From positions 2,542,001-2,606,000 of the forward strand of contig NZ_CP045096.1 of NCBI RefSeq assembly GCF_009184865.1: a DNA stretch of 64,000 nt. Reading direction: 5' to 3'. The first letter of the stretch is position 1. Every line of letters begins with the position of its first letter. This DNA is from Streptomyces phaeolivaceus. GTDB taxonomy: Bacteria; Actinomycetota; Actinomycetes; Streptomycetales; Streptomycetaceae. Positions 1-10,997 of the stretch are shown piece after piece. The notes under the pieces were generated by a model that saw only the letters and a list, made by a program, of their open reading frames with translations, was not told the DNA's origin and did not search any database. The translations under genes and the position numbers were made by a program.

Positions 1-724
1 CGGTGGCCGGCAGACGCACTCCGGGGGCGACGACCTGACCGGTGCGACGGCCGACGCCCGCGCCTTGCAGCCAGTGCAGCAGCTCGGCCGGGTTGCCGAC
101 GGTCGCCGAGAGTCCGACGCGCTGGATGGGCCGTCCGGTGACCCGTTCCAACCGTTCGAGCACGGCCAACAGGTGCCATCCACGGTCGTCCCCCGCGAAC
201 GCGTGCACTTCGTCGACGACGACGGCCCGCACGCTCCCCAGCAGGCGGGCATGATCGGTCTTGACGCCGATCAGCATCGCTTCGAGCGACTCGGGCGTGG
301 TCAGCAGGATGTCCGGTGCCTCGGCCCGGATGCGCTGCCGTTGCGATTCCTTGGTGTCGCCGTGCCAGAGCGCGGCCCGGCGCCCCAGCCACTGGGCGTA
401 CGTGTCGACGCGGCCGACCAGGTTGTTGAGGAGTGCCTTGAGCGGGCACAGGTACAGCACGGATGTGCCTGTCCACTTCTGCTCGGCCATCGCCGACAGC
501 AGGGGGAAGCAGGCCGCCTCGGTCTTGCCCCCCGCCGTCGGAGCCAGCAGTACGGCGTCCTGCCCCTCCATGAGCGGGGGGATCGCCGCCCGCTGCAGGG
601 GGCGCAGATCGGGCCAGCCGAGGGTGTTGACGATGTGATGCAGGACGACGGGGTCGAGTCGGTCGAGTACGTCGACGTCCTCGTCACCCGGGTCTTTCCC
701 GGCCGGGAGTCCCGCGTCCGCCAT
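1..724 (-). CDS. brxHI: BREX type 2 DEAD/DEAH helicase BrxHI, N-terminal part, cut by the window edge
   Basis: The reading frame opens with ATG at 724 and runs off the window at position 1, so only about 241 N-terminal residues are visible. They carry a superfamily 2 helicase core: a Q-motif-like stretch (GWPDLRPLQ), motif I APTAGGKTEAA, the TTPESLE segment, motif II as DEVH in VVVDEVHAFAGDDRG, and motif III SATVGN. This is the Lhr/YprA-like pattern of BrxHI helicases. The start codon overlaps the brxD stop (TAATG), which implies translational coupling. BrxHI is known as an accessory component of BREX type 2 loci, but its exact reaction is not established from this sequence. The family is clear; the BrxHI name rests on position after brxD and pglZ. 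Confidence 0.85.
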   Translation of the reverse strand, partial: MADAGLPAGKDPGDEDVDVLDRLDPVVLHHIVNTLGWPDLRPLQRAAIPPLMEGQDAVLLAPTAGGKTEAACFPLLSAMAEQKWTGTSVLYLCPLKALLNNLVGRVDTYAQWLGRRAALWHGDTKESQRQRIRAEAPDILLTTPESLEAMLIGVKTDHARLLGSVRAVVVDEVHAFAGDDRGWHLLAVLERLERVTGRPIQRVGLSATVGNPAELLHWLQGAGVGRRTGQVVAPGVRLPAT

Positions 725-2073
725 TACAGCTCCAGGTCGATGTCATCGGCCGACGCGGAGTCTCCGGAGACCGCGGCCGCCAGATTTCGCTCGACGTCGG
801 TGAGTTCGCTGCCGACGACCGTGAGTCGGTAGTGCTGCCGGGGGTCGAAGTCGTCGAACTGGTCCACGCGGTCGAGTACATCCCCGACGAGTTTCTTCAG
901 GAACAGCCGGGGAGCCACTCCGACCTTCCCTCCCAGTGCCCCGCCGACGGCCACCGCGAGGTCCGCGACATACACGTCGTCGACGACCTTCCGCACACGG
1001 TCGGGAGCTTCTGCGGCATCGGCGTACAGGTCACGGATGGTGAGGCCGAGTCCGACCAAGGACTCCTGGTTGAAGCCGGGAAGCCTGATCTGCACGGCGC
1101 GAGGGTTGTCGAAGCGCGGGTCGGTGGTGAAGTCGGTGGCCAGCCGCTGGGCCAGCGGTGCCAGCCGCTGCACACCCTGCTGACCGTCGTAGAAGGCCGG
1201 GGTACCCGTGATCACCAGATACAGGCCGGGGAAACGGCCCGAGTGCACCTCGTCGATGAGCTGTCGCAGCGCGTTGAGTGCCTTGTCCCGGGCGTCCGAC
1301 CGGACCCGCTGCAACGTCTCCACCTCGTCGAGGACGACGAACAGCCCAGTGTGTCCCGAGTCGCGCAGCACCGTGAGGAGCCCCTGCAGGAAACCGAGTG
1401 CACCGAAGTGGTCGAGGTCGCCGCGCACCCCGGCAGACCTGCGGGCGGAGGCTGCCACGTGCGGCTGGCCGCCGAGCCAGGCCAGGACGGCCGCGGCGGT
1501 CGCCTCGTCACCATCGGCGAGGGCGGCACGGTAGCCGCGCAGCGCGGTGGCGAACGACGGGGCGTGCCGGGAGACCTCGGCGAGCCGCGCGACGAGCAGC
1601 TTCTCCACCTCTCCCGGAAGATCGTCCTCGGTCGCACCGGCGGCGAGGGCGTCCTCCTCCAGGGCGTAGAACCAGGCATCGACGACTGGTCGGAGAGCGC
1701 TCGCGGGGAAGCTGGACGTGGTGAGGCGCTCGGTGAGCCGCCGGTAGACCGTCTCCAGCCTGTGCAGCGGTGTCTCGTTCTCCGAGATCTGGATCTCGGC
1801 CACGGCGAAGTTACGGCGCTTGGCCCGCTCCCCCAACCAGCGGGTGAAGAACGTCTTGCCGGACCCGTACTCGCCCCGCACGGCCTTGAACACGGACCCG
1901 CCGGACGCCACGGCGTCCAGTTCCGCGTCCAGAGCCGCTTCGAACCGGTCGAGTCCGGTGGCCAGCAGGTCGAGACCGCTGTCGGGCACGGCACCGCGTC
2001 GCAGGGCATCGATGACGGTGCGGCGGCGGGCGACGCTCACCTGGGCGGGGCGCTGGGATCCGGTGGTGCTCAC
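724..2073 (-). CDS. brxD: BREX type 2 ATP-binding protein BrxD
   Basis: A P-loop ATPase of about 449 residues. The Walker A motif GEYGSGKT lies at residues 67-74, and a Walker B-like LFVVLDEVETLQ follows in the middle, then a winged-helix-like C-terminal third. The beginning QVSVARRRTVIDALRRGAVP matches the usual opening of BrxD proteins, so I chose the GTG at 2073; an in-frame start further upstream at 2151 would add 26 poorly conserved residues. The stop overlaps the brxHI ATG by one base. The gene lies downstream of pglZ in transcription order but is separated from it by about 2 kb of plus-strand and decayed genes, so it probably has its own promoter in the 136 bp gap upstream. Confidence 0.88.
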   Translation of the reverse strand: MSTTGSQRPAQVSVARRRTVIDALRRGAVPDSGLDLLATGLDRFEAALDAELDAVASGGSVFKAVRGEYGSGKTFFTRWLGERAKRRNFAVAEIQISENETPLHRLETVYRRLTERLTTSSFPASALRPVVDAWFYALEEDALAAGATEDDLPGEVEKLLVARLAEVSRHAPSFATALRGYRAALADGDEATAAAVLAWLGGQPHVAASARRSAGVRGDLDHFGALGFLQGLLTVLRDSGHTGLFVVLDEVETLQRVRSDARDKALNALRQLIDEVHSGRFPGLYLVITGTPAFYDGQQGVQRLAPLAQRLATDFTTDPRFDNPRAVQIRLPGFNQESLVGLGLTIRDLYADAAEAPDRVRKVVDDVYVADLAVAVGGALGGKVGVAPRLFLKKLVGDVLDRVDQFDDFDPRQHYRLTVVGSELTDVERNLAAAVSGDSASADDIDLEL

Positions 2074-2209
2074 AAGAAGCAGTCTTCCATTTCCCAGGGC
2101 ACGCCCGTGCGGGGGCGAGACGCCCTCTTCGCCGAATCGGTTGACGGTCACCTGAAGACACTGCTGGAATCACTCTCCGTACATACGGCAGCGTGGGAGT
2201 GGGACGAAC

Positions 2210-2626
2210 GTGGCGGCACTCGACAATGTGAAGCTGAAAGACGTACTCGCGGATGTCGCGTCGGGCTCCTTACAGTTGCCCGACTTCCAGCGGAACTGGA
2301 AGTGGGACGACGACCGGATCCGCGCCATCATCGCGACGGTGACGCTGGATTATCCGCTCGGTGTGGTGATGACACTGCAGACCGGCGGCGCCACCCGCTT
2401 CCGCTCCCGGACACTCACCGGAGCACGCCCGGACGGGGATCCGGCGGCGGACCTCCTTCTTCTGGATGGGCAGCAACGCCTCACTTCCCTCTTCCAGGCC
2501 CTGTGGCTGGACGCCCCGGTGGAGAGGAGTTCTTCTCCGCCCTGCCGGTCATCCGCGAACACGGATATCTCCTGGTCCGGGGCGACGACGGCTGCCTCTC
2601 GGGCATCGTCACCGCCGCCGACGTGA
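2210..2626 (+). pseudogene. DUF262 (GmrSD-type) N-terminal fragment
   Basis: A GTG start at 2210 follows GGGAGTGGGA, a fair ribosome site. The first about 105 residues read as the N-terminus of a DUF262 protein: VKLKDVLADVASGSLQLPDF, then QRNWKWDDDRIRAIIATV and LLLLDGQQRLTSLFQALW, including the DGQQR signature of the ParB/GmrS-like nucleotidase fold. Homology stops near 2520, after which the frame reads Ser/Pro-rich nonsense to a stop at 2626. A different protein continues immediately in another frame (see next entry), so this looks like a deletion junction. Full DUF262 proteins are usually several hundred residues and often act against modified phage DNA; this fragment should be inactive. 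Confidence 0.7.
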
Positions 2627-3030
2627 CGGACCGTTTCGAAGGCGCGGCACGGCCCTTCTTCATCGTCGGGGAGATCGAGTCCCTGCTGCGGCGATGCCTG
2701 GGCGCGGCACTGGACGAGGAGACCATCAAAACCGTTCAGACGAACAAGAAGGCCGAGCACCGCACCGGCCAGGTCTCCGACCTCATGTTCGGCGACTATC
2801 TGAAGCTCCTCGACGGCGACCAGACCAAGACATCACTGGCCGAGGCCGCCGACGCCAACTGGGAAGCCCTCAAGTGGCCCAACATGCCCAGGGAGCAGTT
2901 CATCGGCCGTCTGAAGCGAGTGAAGGACATCCGCAACCGGATCGCCCACTTCGACGAGAAGCCGCTCCCGCAGGAGCTGCTCGACGAGCTGACGACTTTC
3001 GCGAAGGTGCTACGGGCGTTCGTGTCCTGA
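2521..3030 (+). pseudogene. CBS-domain/HEPN-like (Swt1-type) C-terminal fragment
   Basis: Directly after the DUF262 fragment, a second frame gives about 169 coherent residues and then a TGA. It opens inside a CBS-domain-like segment (LPVIREHGYLLVRGDDGC, then LSGIVTAADVTDRF) and continues with a helical C-terminus ending in RVKDIRNRIAHFDEK. The RNxxxH arrangement there resembles the catalytic or structural motif of HEPN domains. No start codon with a ribosome site precedes it in this frame, and the N-terminal part of such proteins is missing. I read it as the 3-prime end of a neighbouring gene brought next to DUF262 by a deletion. It may never be translated. Confidence 0.6.
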
Positions 3031-3138
3031 GGCGGCGGGTGGCGGTCTCAGGAGGTCCGGTACGTCGGTGCAGCGTGGGGCCGGTGTCCTCCGGGACACC
3101 GGCCCCGTGTGCCGGGATCGGGAAACTGCCTGGCCCGG

Positions 3139-3838
3139 TCAGCCGACGAGCTCGACCATGACGGTCGCCGTGCCGGACACATGCGTGGCGTCGCCCGCGT
3201 AGGTGACCGTGTACTGGGGATACGTCATCCAGTCAGGCGGGGTGTCACTGAAGTGGAAGCTGCCGTCCCGTCTCCGCGGCCACGAGCCGGTCGGGCGCAC
3301 CCGACGACGAGGCGAGCCGTGGCTTGCCGTACCAGACGGGGTTGTCGTCCAGGCGGACGGTCGGGTTCGCCTCGGCGATGGCGACCGACCCGATGCCGGC
3401 GTCGAAGACGGTCGCCTGGTAGCCGGAGAAAAGCCGGTCGCCGGCGAGGGCTACGCTCTCCGGTTCGGTGTCGGTCCCTGTGGAGACGCGCCGCGTCTCG
3501 GTCAAGGTCGCGGTGTCGATGACGGAGATCGCGTCAGCGTCCGGGAGCGCCACGTACAGGGTGGACTCGTCGGCCGACTCGGCCATGCCCCGCGCCCCGT
3601 CGAGACCCTCCACCTTCTTCACGACCTGCCCGTCGTGGTCGGTGGCCAGCACAGCGTCGTCGCCGGGCGAGCTGACATACACATGGCGGCTGTCGGCGAG
3701 GGTCTGCCAGTGCGACCGCAGGGGCAGGACGATGCCGCCCTGGGACTGTGCCGCTGCCGTGCCGGGGGCACCGAGCAGATTGAACGACGTGGCGGCCAGG
3801 ACCAGCGCGACACCCGCCGCACGTCTTCGTAAATGCAC
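3139..3838 (-). pseudogene. Secreted beta-propeller (YncE-like)/Ig-like protein, internally deleted
   Basis: GTG at 3838 is preceded by GGAG eight bases upstream and encodes a clear signal peptide (RRR charge, hydrophobic core, then APGTAAAQS). Propeller blades follow: RHVYVSSPGDDAVLATDHDG, then TLYVALPDADAISVIDT, which resemble YncE-type repeats. The frame stops at 3245 after about 197 residues. In another frame the DNA continues as FHFSDTPPDWMTYPQYTVTY and ends VSGTATVMVELVG with a stop at 3139, a typical end of an Ig-like repeat. Propeller and Ig parts are therefore fused out of frame near 3285, most simply by a deletion. Intact relatives are several times longer. The gene is convergent with the preceding plus-strand remnants. 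Confidence 0.6.
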
Positions 3839-4101
3839 CTTAGGAGCTCCTTCGCGTACGGAACCGGCCGCACGGGCGCGGCCGGCGGAACAACTGTATT
3901 GATCCGCACTGACATTGGGCCCGCAGAATGATCACGTGCGGAGCGCGCGGCAGGCCACGGACTCGCCGCATCCGAGCAGCTCCAGAGGTACGGGTGGCGC
4001 CGACTGCGTCGAGATCGTCGTCGCACCCTGCGCCGTTCATTCCCGGCGAACACACGGCTCGGGATGCCTTCAGTCGAACGCCAGAGGCACCCCGGCCGCT
4101 G

Positions 4102-7008
4102 TCAGTTCGCCCCGAGGGCGAACTGCTCGCGCAGCAGCCCCTCATGGAGCCGTAGCGTGCGCCCGTCCGGCAGGGTCTCCAGCACCTGCACGCCGTCGTA
4201 GTTGAGGAGCTGCCGCAGGACCGCCGCGAAGCCGTCGCCTCGGGTGGTGGGCATGCCCGCGCGCTGGGCGAGAGCGGTCACGGGCAGTGTGCCACCCGCG
4301 TCGAGCAGCGCGGCGAGGGCCTTGTGGACCTGCTCCTGCTGCGGCTTGCGGGCCAGCCCGTCGAGCTGCACCTGATACGTCTGCGAGTCGAGCAGCGCCT
4401 TCACGAGCACCTCGGTCCGGGAGACGAGGGTCGGTGTGAGCAAGGTGTCCTCTCCCCCGGCGGTCGGTGCCACGTCGAACAGCGCGTCGGGCAGCGACTC
4501 AGGGTCGGGCTGCTTCCTGCGGGGTTTCGCCGCCCCCTTCTTCGGAACCGCGCCGACCAACTGGGCCGAACGCTCGCCCGGCACCGGCCTGCCCGCCTCC
4601 TCCGGAGCCCACCAGGGTGGCCGCTGGTCTCCCAACTCCCGCCACCCCTTGGGCGGTTCCGCCCCGAACGGCAGGAAGGCGAGGACCGGGATGGTGAACT
4701 CGGCGAGGGAGGCTCCGCCGTGGTAGCCGGCCTTGAGAGCGGTGTAGCGGGAGTCCGCGTCCCAGAGCGCGACGATGGACGCGCCGGGCTCGGGCCAGAC
4801 CACACGCGGCCCGGTGAGGGCGATCTCCCGTTCGCCGATCGGTCCGCCACCGGGCAGGCGGTGGCGCGCGGACGCGGGCTCGGTGGTCGCGTCGGCCTTC
4901 GTTCCGTGCCGGTCGACGACGTGGCCGTGATCGCTGGTGACGACGACCGCCATGCCCTGGGCCGCCGCCACCCGGAGCAGATCGCGCAGGCCGGGTACGT
5001 CGTCGACCCGCCAGGTCCCGTCGCCGATTTTCTGCTCCTTGGCGAGGCGGTCGTCGATGGCATTGAGGACGACGGCGACATGGGTCCTGCCGTCGGTGAG
5101 CGCTTCCGTGAGAGCGGGGCCGAAGGTGTCGCCCGCGGTCTCGGTGCGCAGGTCGTCCTTGTGGAAGACGGCGGCCGGTGCCCCGCTCCACAGCTTCAGC
5201 GCGGGGAAGAGCCTCTTCTCGTCGGCCTGGGTGCCCTTCATCAGGGTGCCCGCGAAGAGCGATGTCCGGGACACGGCCGTCACCGTGGGGAGGGCGGCGG
5301 CCATCGCCCGTCGACGCGGGGTGTCCTCGGCCAGCGGGTCGAACTCCGCCCAGGAGCGGCGCAGTTCCTCACCGAGTTCGTTCGCTATGGCCGCGCTCAT
5401 GCCGTCGAGCACGAGGAGCAGCACCCGCCTCTCCTCCCCGCGCCGGACGACGGGTCCGACCACCCGGTCGAGGAAGGTCTCGACGGTGAGCATGGCGCCG
5501 GGCCGGGTGCCGTCCTGTGTCCAACCGGACAGCGAGCGCGCGAAGTTCGCGTCGATCTGCCGCCGCCGGTCCCGGACGCGCGCGCCGAGGGTGTCGTAGG
5601 CGGCCTTGAGAACGGAGTCCGGGTCGCCACCGGCCTCGATGTACTCCAGGGCGAGGTCGGCCCAGCCGGTCTCGCCGATGTGTCGCTGTATGGCGTCGGC
5701 GACGGTTGGGGCGTCGGTGGACGGATCGGTGGCCAGCCAGAGGGCGAGGCGCTGCCCCATGCGGGCACGCTCGATGCGGGCGGACTCCTCCGGGTCGGCG
5801 GCGAGCCTGTGGTCCGCGAGTCGTCGCACGGCCGCCGTGACCGTAGCGGCTTCGCCCGCCGCGAGGGCCCGGCCGACGGCGGTGAACCGGGCTTCCAGTC
5901 CGCCGCGCAGGACGGGGCTCGCCGCTACGGCCGCCTCCGCGCCGAACTGGCGGGCCAGCACGGCGGCCCGGTCGAGCACGATGCCGCTGGTGCGGCGCGC
6001 TTCGCGGGCCTGGTCGGCGTCGACGCCGCCGATCCGGTGTCCGGCCGTCAGCAGCGTGCTCACGTATTCCTCGGCGGACCGTCCGAAGACGCCCACCAGG
6101 GCGTCGAGTTGTTCGCCGACGGCCGGGGGCTGGTCGCCGAAGTAGCGTTCGGCACGGCCCCGGGCCTGATACGTCTCGGGTGCGGGCTCGGCGTGCCGCC
6201 ACAATGCCTCGCATACGAGGCCGAAGGCGGCGGCGTCCGTACCGCGCTCGGCGTCGACGAGAGCGAGCAGAGCGCGCCCCGCGAGACCTGCCTGGTCCTC
6301 CTCCCCGAGGAAAGCGGTCAGCCCGGCGCGCTCGGGACCCCGCAGGGTCGGCAGCCGCTCGGGAGCTCCGGGCCGGGTAGACCAGTGCAGCAAGGTCTGC
6401 GCGTCGAGCCGGTCCTCGCCGTGGCGCCGCGTACCGCCCTCGGTGTCGTAGCGGCCGAGGCGCAGGCGGCGCTGGGCGAGAGCGGTGAGGGCGTACTGCC
6501 GGGACAGCCAGCCGCCGGGCACCGGCGGCCAGCCGCCGGGCGGGGTCGCGTCGAGCAGCGCTTCGGCGGCCCAGTTGGCGTCCTTCAGGCGAGGGTCGAT
6601 CTGCCGGGCGCCGAACGCCTCCCGCACGACGTCCCAGCTGTCGACCATGTCGATGCGCTTCTTGTGGACGCGGGCGACGATCGCCGGGTCGAGTTCGTTC
6701 TGCTCGCGGTCGGTGAGGACGACCAGGACGGCGGGGCCGGGGCGCCGGCCCGTCAGATGGTCGAGGACGAGTTCGTGGACGGCGAGCGGTGAGGGCGCGA
6801 CCGCGACGCCGGCCGTCCGACCCTCGCCCCAGGCGGGTTCGGTGGTCCCGTCCCACTGAAGCGCCGACCGCAGGAGCACGACCCGGCGCCTGCCCCCGCC
6901 GTCTCCGGTCAGGGAGGCGGCGAGGGAGGACTCCGAGGACAGGTACTGGGTCACGGTCGCGGTGTTCAAGCGGACAGCGCCCGGTGCGGCGGCGACGGTG
7001 TCCGTCAT
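4102..7008 (-). CDS. pglZ: BREX type 2 phosphatase-fold protein PglZ
   Basis: A 968-residue protein. The middle part has the alkaline-phosphatase-superfamily layout of the PglZ domain: [20 protein letters not shown] with Asp535, and [16 protein letters not shown] with Asp693, His694 and His696, the expected metal ligands. The N-terminal 400 residues are helical and the last about 100 residues look winged-helix-like. Length and order match BREX type 2 PglZ. PglZ is universal in BREX systems and acts with the methyltransferase; in S. coelicolor it was reported to counter PglX toxicity. The ATG overlaps the pglY stop by four bases (ATGA), so the two are co-translated. No damage is visible. About 263 bp with no evident gene separate its stop from the remnant at 3838. 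Confidence 0.93.
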   Translation of the reverse strand: MTDTVAAAPGAVRLNTATVTQYLSSESSLAASLTGDGGGRRRVVLLRSALQWDGTTEPAWGEGRTAGVAVAPSPLAVHELVLDHLTGRRPGPAVLVVLTDREQNELDPAIVARVHKKRIDMVDSWDVVREAFGARQIDPRLKDANWAAEALLDATPPGGWPPVPGGWLSRQYALTALAQRRLRLGRYDTEGGTRRHGEDRLDAQTLLHWSTRPGAPERLPTLRGPERAGLTAFLGEEDQAGLAGRALLALVDAERGTDAAAFGLVCEALWRHAEPAPETYQARGRAERYFGDQPPAVGEQLDALVGVFGRSAEEYVSTLLTAGHRIGGVDADQAREARRTSGIVLDRAAVLARQFGAEAAVAASPVLRGGLEARFTAVGRALAAGEAATVTAAVRRLADHRLAADPEESARIERARMGQRLALWLATDPSTDAPTVADAIQRHIGETGWADLALEYIEAGGDPDSVLKAAYDTLGARVRDRRRQIDANFARSLSGWTQDGTRPGAMLTVETFLDRVVGPVVRRGEERRVLLLVLDGMSAAIANELGEELRRSWAEFDPLAEDTPRRRAMAAALPTVTAVSRTSLFAGTLMKGTQADEKRLFPALKLWSGAPAAVFHKDDLRTETAGDTFGPALTEALTDGRTHVAVVLNAIDDRLAKEQKIGDGTWRVDDVPGLRDLLRVAAAQGMAVVVTSDHGHVVDRHGTKADATTEPASARHRLPGGGPIGEREIALTGPRVVWPEPGASIVALWDADSRYTALKAGYHGGASLAEFTIPVLAFLPFGAEPPKGWRELGDQRPPWWAPEEAGRPVPGERSAQLVGAVPKKGAAKPRRKQPDPESLPDALFDVAPTAGGEDTLLTPTLVSRTEVLVKALLDSQTYQVQLDGLARKPQQEQVHKALAALLDAGGTLPVTALAQRAGMPTTRGDGFAAVLRQLLNYDGVQVLETLPDGRTLRLHEGLLREQFALGAN

Positions 7009-10000
7009 TCGACGACCTTCCAGGTGATCTCGATGGTCGCGTCGGGGTGGCGGGCGGCCAGTTCGGACAGTTCCGCCCGGAGGTCGGCGGCGGCGCGTGC
7101 CACGGTCGTACGGCGGCCACCGGCCGTCCGCGCGGAGCCGCCGCCCGAGGAGGCCGACGTGGGTGCCTCCGGCGGGGCGTAGGGGATACGCGGGTCGCTG
7201 GTCGGTGTGTTCAGGGACAGGTCGTCGGCCGTGGGCCGCGGCGCGACGGGCGCGGGCGGCTGGGCGGCGGCCTGGTTCCGCTTCAGCAGGGCGACGACCT
7301 CGCGCTGGGTACGGGCGAGGGCCTCGCGCAGGTCCGCGGTGCGCTGGTCGTCCCGGGCCACGTTGCGCAGCGATTCGAGCAGCGCCTCGCCCTCAGGTCC
7401 GGTGGCGAGTTCCAGGGTGCTCCAAGGGGCGGAGGCCACGGCCTCGGCGACGGCGCGGGACTGCTTGATGGAGGTCCCGTAGCGGTCGGCGCTGGTCTCG
7501 CCGAGGTCGAAGGAGGCGAGGGCCTCCACGGTCCTCTTCGCCCCGGCCGCGCCCTTGCCGGCCTCCGCCGTGAGCGCGTCCAGCAGTTGCAGGGAGCGAC
7601 GGGCGAGGGCGAGCCGTCCGGTGTCGGCGGTCTGGTCGAGGCCGAGGAAAGAGGCGTGGGCCTCCAACTGGTGCACCAGGTCCGCCGCGTGGTCCCGGTG
7701 GGCTCGGGCGGCCTCGATGATCTGGCGGGCGAACTGGTTGATCATGCGACCGCGCCACAGGGCGGGCGGCTTGGCGCCGAAGATCGTCTCGAAGCGCTGC
7801 CGTGCGATGTCCCAGTCACTTTCGGCGGGCCGCGGCTGGTTGCGCAGCGCGTCGAGGTCCTTGATCGCGGACAGTTCGGGCGCGGGGTCGAGGACGGTGC
7901 CGCCGCGTACCCACACCCGGTCGTCCATCTCGGCGAAGGAGGCGACGACGAGCCGGGCGAGGAAATCGGGCAGGCCGCGCGGGTCGGGCTTGTCCGTCCA
8001 GTCGGTCAGGGTGATCAGGGTCAGGTCCCCGGTGACGCCCTGGGCGCTGGCGAGCTGACGGAAGTGGTCGGCCCAGTAGCGGGACAGCTCGAAGTACGCC
8101 TCCTTCTGCTGCCCGAGGCGCAGGGGTCCGGCGATCCGCTGCATGAGCTTGCGGTCGACGGCCGGGACCTCCACCCGCCCGTCACGCGCTTCGGCGGCGG
8201 ACCGGACGTGGGTGAACACCTTCTTGGTGTCGATCGACTTGACGGCGATGCCGGTGCCGTCGGGGTCGAGGTCGGGGTGCGCCGGGTACTGGTGGACGAG
8301 CAGCTTGCCCGCGACATGCCGGATACCGTCGTGCAGGCTCTGCCCGATGGACAGGGTGAGACCGTCCACGTCGGGCAACGCGACGAGGTGGTCGTCGAAG
8401 TCGGGCACGACGTCGGCGGCCTGCTTCTGGGCGAGCCCGTACGCCTGCTTGAAGGCACCCTTGACCTGCTTGAGCAGAGCCTCCCGCTGGGTTTCGAGGA
8501 GCCCCTTGGCGCGGCTGCGGTTGTCGGCGTTGAGATGGCCGGCGTACTGGGTGTCGAAGCGGTGCTCGTCGGCGAGGGCCTTGTCGATGACGACGAGGCG
8601 CCGGAAGTCCGCGAAGCGCTGTGCGGACAGGTGGGCGGGCAGCCAGGCGACGACACGGGACCGCTCGCCCTGCTGACGTTCGCGCAGCCGCCGGATGCGG
8701 TTGACGTCCTCGACCGGGCCCCACTCCCCCTCATCGAAGGGGAGGTCTATGGCGATGCGCCAGCGGCCGTCCTCCTGCGGCATCAGATCGTGGTCGGGCA
8801 GCTCGTCCTCGTCGGCGACGTTGCCGAACACGATCTCGGCGGTGCGGGAGGTACCGCGCCATACGAAGCCGAGCTGGTCGCTCAACTGCCCGTGCTCGAC
8901 GCCCAGTTCCTCGGACAGCAGACGGCGCGCGAGGGCGACCCGGTTGCCGGGGTTGTCGTTGACCTGGGCGTTGGCGATGACGGAGTCCACGTCGACGCCT
9001 GACAGCTCCAGCCGTACGCCGGGGTTGGCGTCGGTGCCGGTCTCCTTGATCTCGGGGAACCTGGCCGCCCAATCGGCGACCTTGTTCTTGATGATGCCGA
9101 CCTCGGCGCCCGGGATGGGCGCGAGCACCGACCCGTGGTTGAGCGCGCCGAGCCGCCGGACGGTCAGCTCGGCCAGCGCCGGCACGCTGGGCGCGAGCGC
9201 GGACAGCAGCAGGGTGCACACGAGCCGGTTGTCGCCGACGAACATGCGGCAGCGGTGGGCACGCTGCTGGTCGGTGATGGCCTCGGGCCGGTTGACGAAC
9301 TGCTCGACGTCGTCCTCGGTGATGTCGTACGAACTGAGCAGGTAGGGCCGCAGCTTGGTCTTGTACAGCTTGTCGGCGGCCTCGAAGACGACCTTCAGAC
9401 TGTCGGTGAACGGCTTGTCACCGCCCTTGGCGATCACCGGGTAGAGGTCGCCGACGGGGATGAGCTGCCCGAGCCGGATCTCGCCCCGGTGGTCGGCGAG
9501 GAGTTCGCCCATCAGCTTCAGACCGGTACGGGAGCGCTGCAGCGCGGACGAGATGTGGACGAGGGTGTCCATGAACGCCGGCGAGAACGGGTACGTCAGC
9601 CGGAACGACTCCGCGTCCGCGCCGGTCGTGCCCTTCTCCGAGCCGAGGAGGGTGTCCCAGACCTGGGTGCCGACCCGCTTGGTCTGCTCGAAGGCCGCGT
9701 CGATGAGCCTTTCCGCGTCGGCGTCCTTCGGCTTGAGGATGCGCGCGTGAGCGATCTGTGGGAGGTTGCGGTCCTCCAGGGTGATCTTGTCGAAGCGGCC
9801 GGAGGCCAGGTTCAGGGTGTCCTGGATGGAGGCTTCCGCCGCGCCGGACACCTCTTCGCCGACGAGTTCCCGCAGGTCGCGCTGGCGGGCGATGAACGAC
9901 ACGACGGGGATGGCACGTCGGGCGTCGCCGCCCTCCACGAAGTTCGTGATCTTGCTGGCCTCGCGGGCCACGAACTTCTGCTCGTGGATCAGGGTCGCCA

Positions 10001-10886
10001 GCCAGAGGATCAGCTCGTCCAGGAACAGGATCAGTCCGTCGTAGCCGAGCGACTTGGCGTGCTCGGCGATGACCGACAGACCGGCGTCCAGGGAGATGAA
10101 GCCGTGCTCGTTCTCGACGGCGTTCTTGGCGAAGCCGGGGAAGAGGTTGGTGCTGGCGTCGTTGACGAGCTTGGCGCGCAGCTCGGCCGGGGTGGAGGGA
10201 TTACGGAGGTTGAGCGGGGTGCTCCCCTCGTGGTTCTCCTCGGCGGCGAGAGCGGTGTCGAGGAGCTGCGGGGTCCACGCGAAGCCCTCACCCCACTCGT
10301 CCGTCTCCCCGTCGCCCGCGTCGCCTCCGCCCAGGCCACGGACGACCGCCTCGTCACCGTAGGTGGCACGGTTGGCCCGGATATCGGCGAAGAGGGAGTC
10401 GGTCCGGTACACCTGCGGGGTCGGGGCGTCCGGGTGCAGCTTCTTGACATGGGTGACGTACCCGCCGAGCACCCGCTGTTCGAGGGCCTTCGCGCCGAGC
10501 ATGTGGTACGGCACGAGGAGGAACTTCTTGCCGTCCGTGGTCAGCCACTCGTGCTTGGTCAGCACCGGGTCGAACTCGGTACGGGCACGGGCGGCCGGGT
10601 CGCCACTGAGCAGCGCGTACAGCACGGCCATGAAGTGCGACTTACCGGAACCGAACGAGCCGTGCAGGTAGGCCGCCTTGGAGCGGTGCCCGTCGAGCGA
10701 GGACTTGATGAGCGCCAGCGACTCGTCGAAGTTCTCCAGCAGCCGCTCGGTGACGACGTAGTCCCTGAGCGCGTTCTGGGCGCCCTCGGGTGTCGTCGCC
10801 TCCGCGAGGGACAGCACGAAGTCCGATGTGGAGATGTTCTCCTTGATGTCGATGACATCGCGGAGCAGGGGCGGCTGCTGGGCCAT
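7005..10886 (-). CDS. pglY: BREX type 2 P-loop ATPase PglY (DUF6079-type)
   Basis: A 1293-residue protein with Walker [11 protein letters not shown] starting at residue 76 (Lys82) and a Walker B-like [15 protein letters not shown] about 200 residues later. The opening [20 protein letters not shown] is typical of PglY/BrxC-type large ATPases of BREX. The length fits the family, with a long helical C-terminal half. The ATG at 10886 sits after a purine-rich stretch. The gene is the first of the pglY-pglZ couple and is divergent from the antitoxin gene at 10998; the 111 bp between them must hold both promoters. No frameshift is seen. PglY is required for Pgl-mediated resistance in S. coelicolor, probably as an NTP-driven part of the complex. 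Confidence 0.93.
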   Translation of the reverse strand: MAQQPPLLRDVIDIKENISTSDFVLSLAEATTPEGAQNALRDYVVTERLLENFDESLALIKSSLDGHRSKAAYLHGSFGSGKSHFMAVLYALLSGDPAARARTEFDPVLTKHEWLTTDGKKFLLVPYHMLGAKALEQRVLGGYVTHVKKLHPDAPTPQVYRTDSLFADIRANRATYGDEAVVRGLGGGDAGDGETDEWGEGFAWTPQLLDTALAAEENHEGSTPLNLRNPSTPAELRAKLVNDASTNLFPGFAKNAVENEHGFISLDAGLSVIAEHAKSLGYDGLILFLDELILWLATLIHEQKFVAREASKITNFVEGGDARRAIPVVSFIARQRDLRELVGEEVSGAAEASIQDTLNLASGRFDKITLEDRNLPQIAHARILKPKDADAERLIDAAFEQTKRVGTQVWDTLLGSEKGTTGADAESFRLTYPFSPAFMDTLVHISSALQRSRTGLKLMGELLADHRGEIRLGQLIPVGDLYPVIAKGGDKPFTDSLKVVFEAADKLYKTKLRPYLLSSYDITEDDVEQFVNRPEAITDQQRAHRCRMFVGDNRLVCTLLLSALAPSVPALAELTVRRLGALNHGSVLAPIPGAEVGIIKNKVADWAARFPEIKETGTDANPGVRLELSGVDVDSVIANAQVNDNPGNRVALARRLLSEELGVEHGQLSDQLGFVWRGTSRTAEIVFGNVADEDELPDHDLMPQEDGRWRIAIDLPFDEGEWGPVEDVNRIRRLRERQQGERSRVVAWLPAHLSAQRFADFRRLVVIDKALADEHRFDTQYAGHLNADNRSRAKGLLETQREALLKQVKGAFKQAYGLAQKQAADVVPDFDDHLVALPDVDGLTLSIGQSLHDGIRHVAGKLLVHQYPAHPDLDPDGTGIAVKSIDTKKVFTHVRSAAEARDGRVEVPAVDRKLMQRIAGPLRLGQQKEAYFELSRYWADHFRQLASAQGVTGDLTLITLTDWTDKPDPRGLPDFLARLVVASFAEMDDRVWVRGGTVLDPAPELSAIKDLDALRNQPRPAESDWDIARQRFETIFGAKPPALWRGRMINQFARQIIEAARAHRDHAADLVHQLEAHASFLGLDQTADTGRLALARRSLQLLDALTAEAGKGAAGAKRTVEALASFDLGETSADRYGTSIKQSRAVAEAVASAPWSTLELATGPEGEALLESLRNVARDDQRTADLREALARTQREVVALLKRNQAAAQPPAPVAPRPTADDLSLNTPTSDPRIPYAPPEAPTSASSGGGSARTAGGRRTTVARAAADLRAELSELAARHPDATIEITWKVVE

Positions 10887-10940
10887 TACCGGTCACGCTC
10901 TCCATCTGGCGGCTTCCGCCGCCGCTTGCTGCTCGATCGT

Positions 10941-10953
10941 GTGAAATATCCAC
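10941..10953. promoter_or_regulatory. Imperfect palindrome in the pglY/antitoxin divergent promoter
   Basis: GTGAAATATCCAC lies between the pglY start (55 bp away) and the antitoxin start (45 bp away). It differs from the perfect palindrome upstream of pglW (26573-26586) by one substitution and one missing base. It could be an operator bound by the ribbon-helix-helix antitoxin or another regulator; that is inference only. Confidence 0.3.
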
Positions 10954-10960
10954 TGTCGGT

Positions 10961-10990
10961 TTGGCTGCCTACCCAGACCCTCGGTATGGT
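10961..10990 (+). promoter_or_regulatory. Promoter for the toxin-antitoxin pair, leaderless
   Basis: TTGGCT at 10961-10966 and TATGGT at 10985-10990 are separated by 18 bp and form a good SigA/HrdB-type promoter. The predicted transcript begins at or within a base or two of the ATG at 10998, and there is no ribosome site upstream, so a leaderless mRNA is likely. Confidence 0.55.
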
Positions 10991-10997
10991 CGATGGT

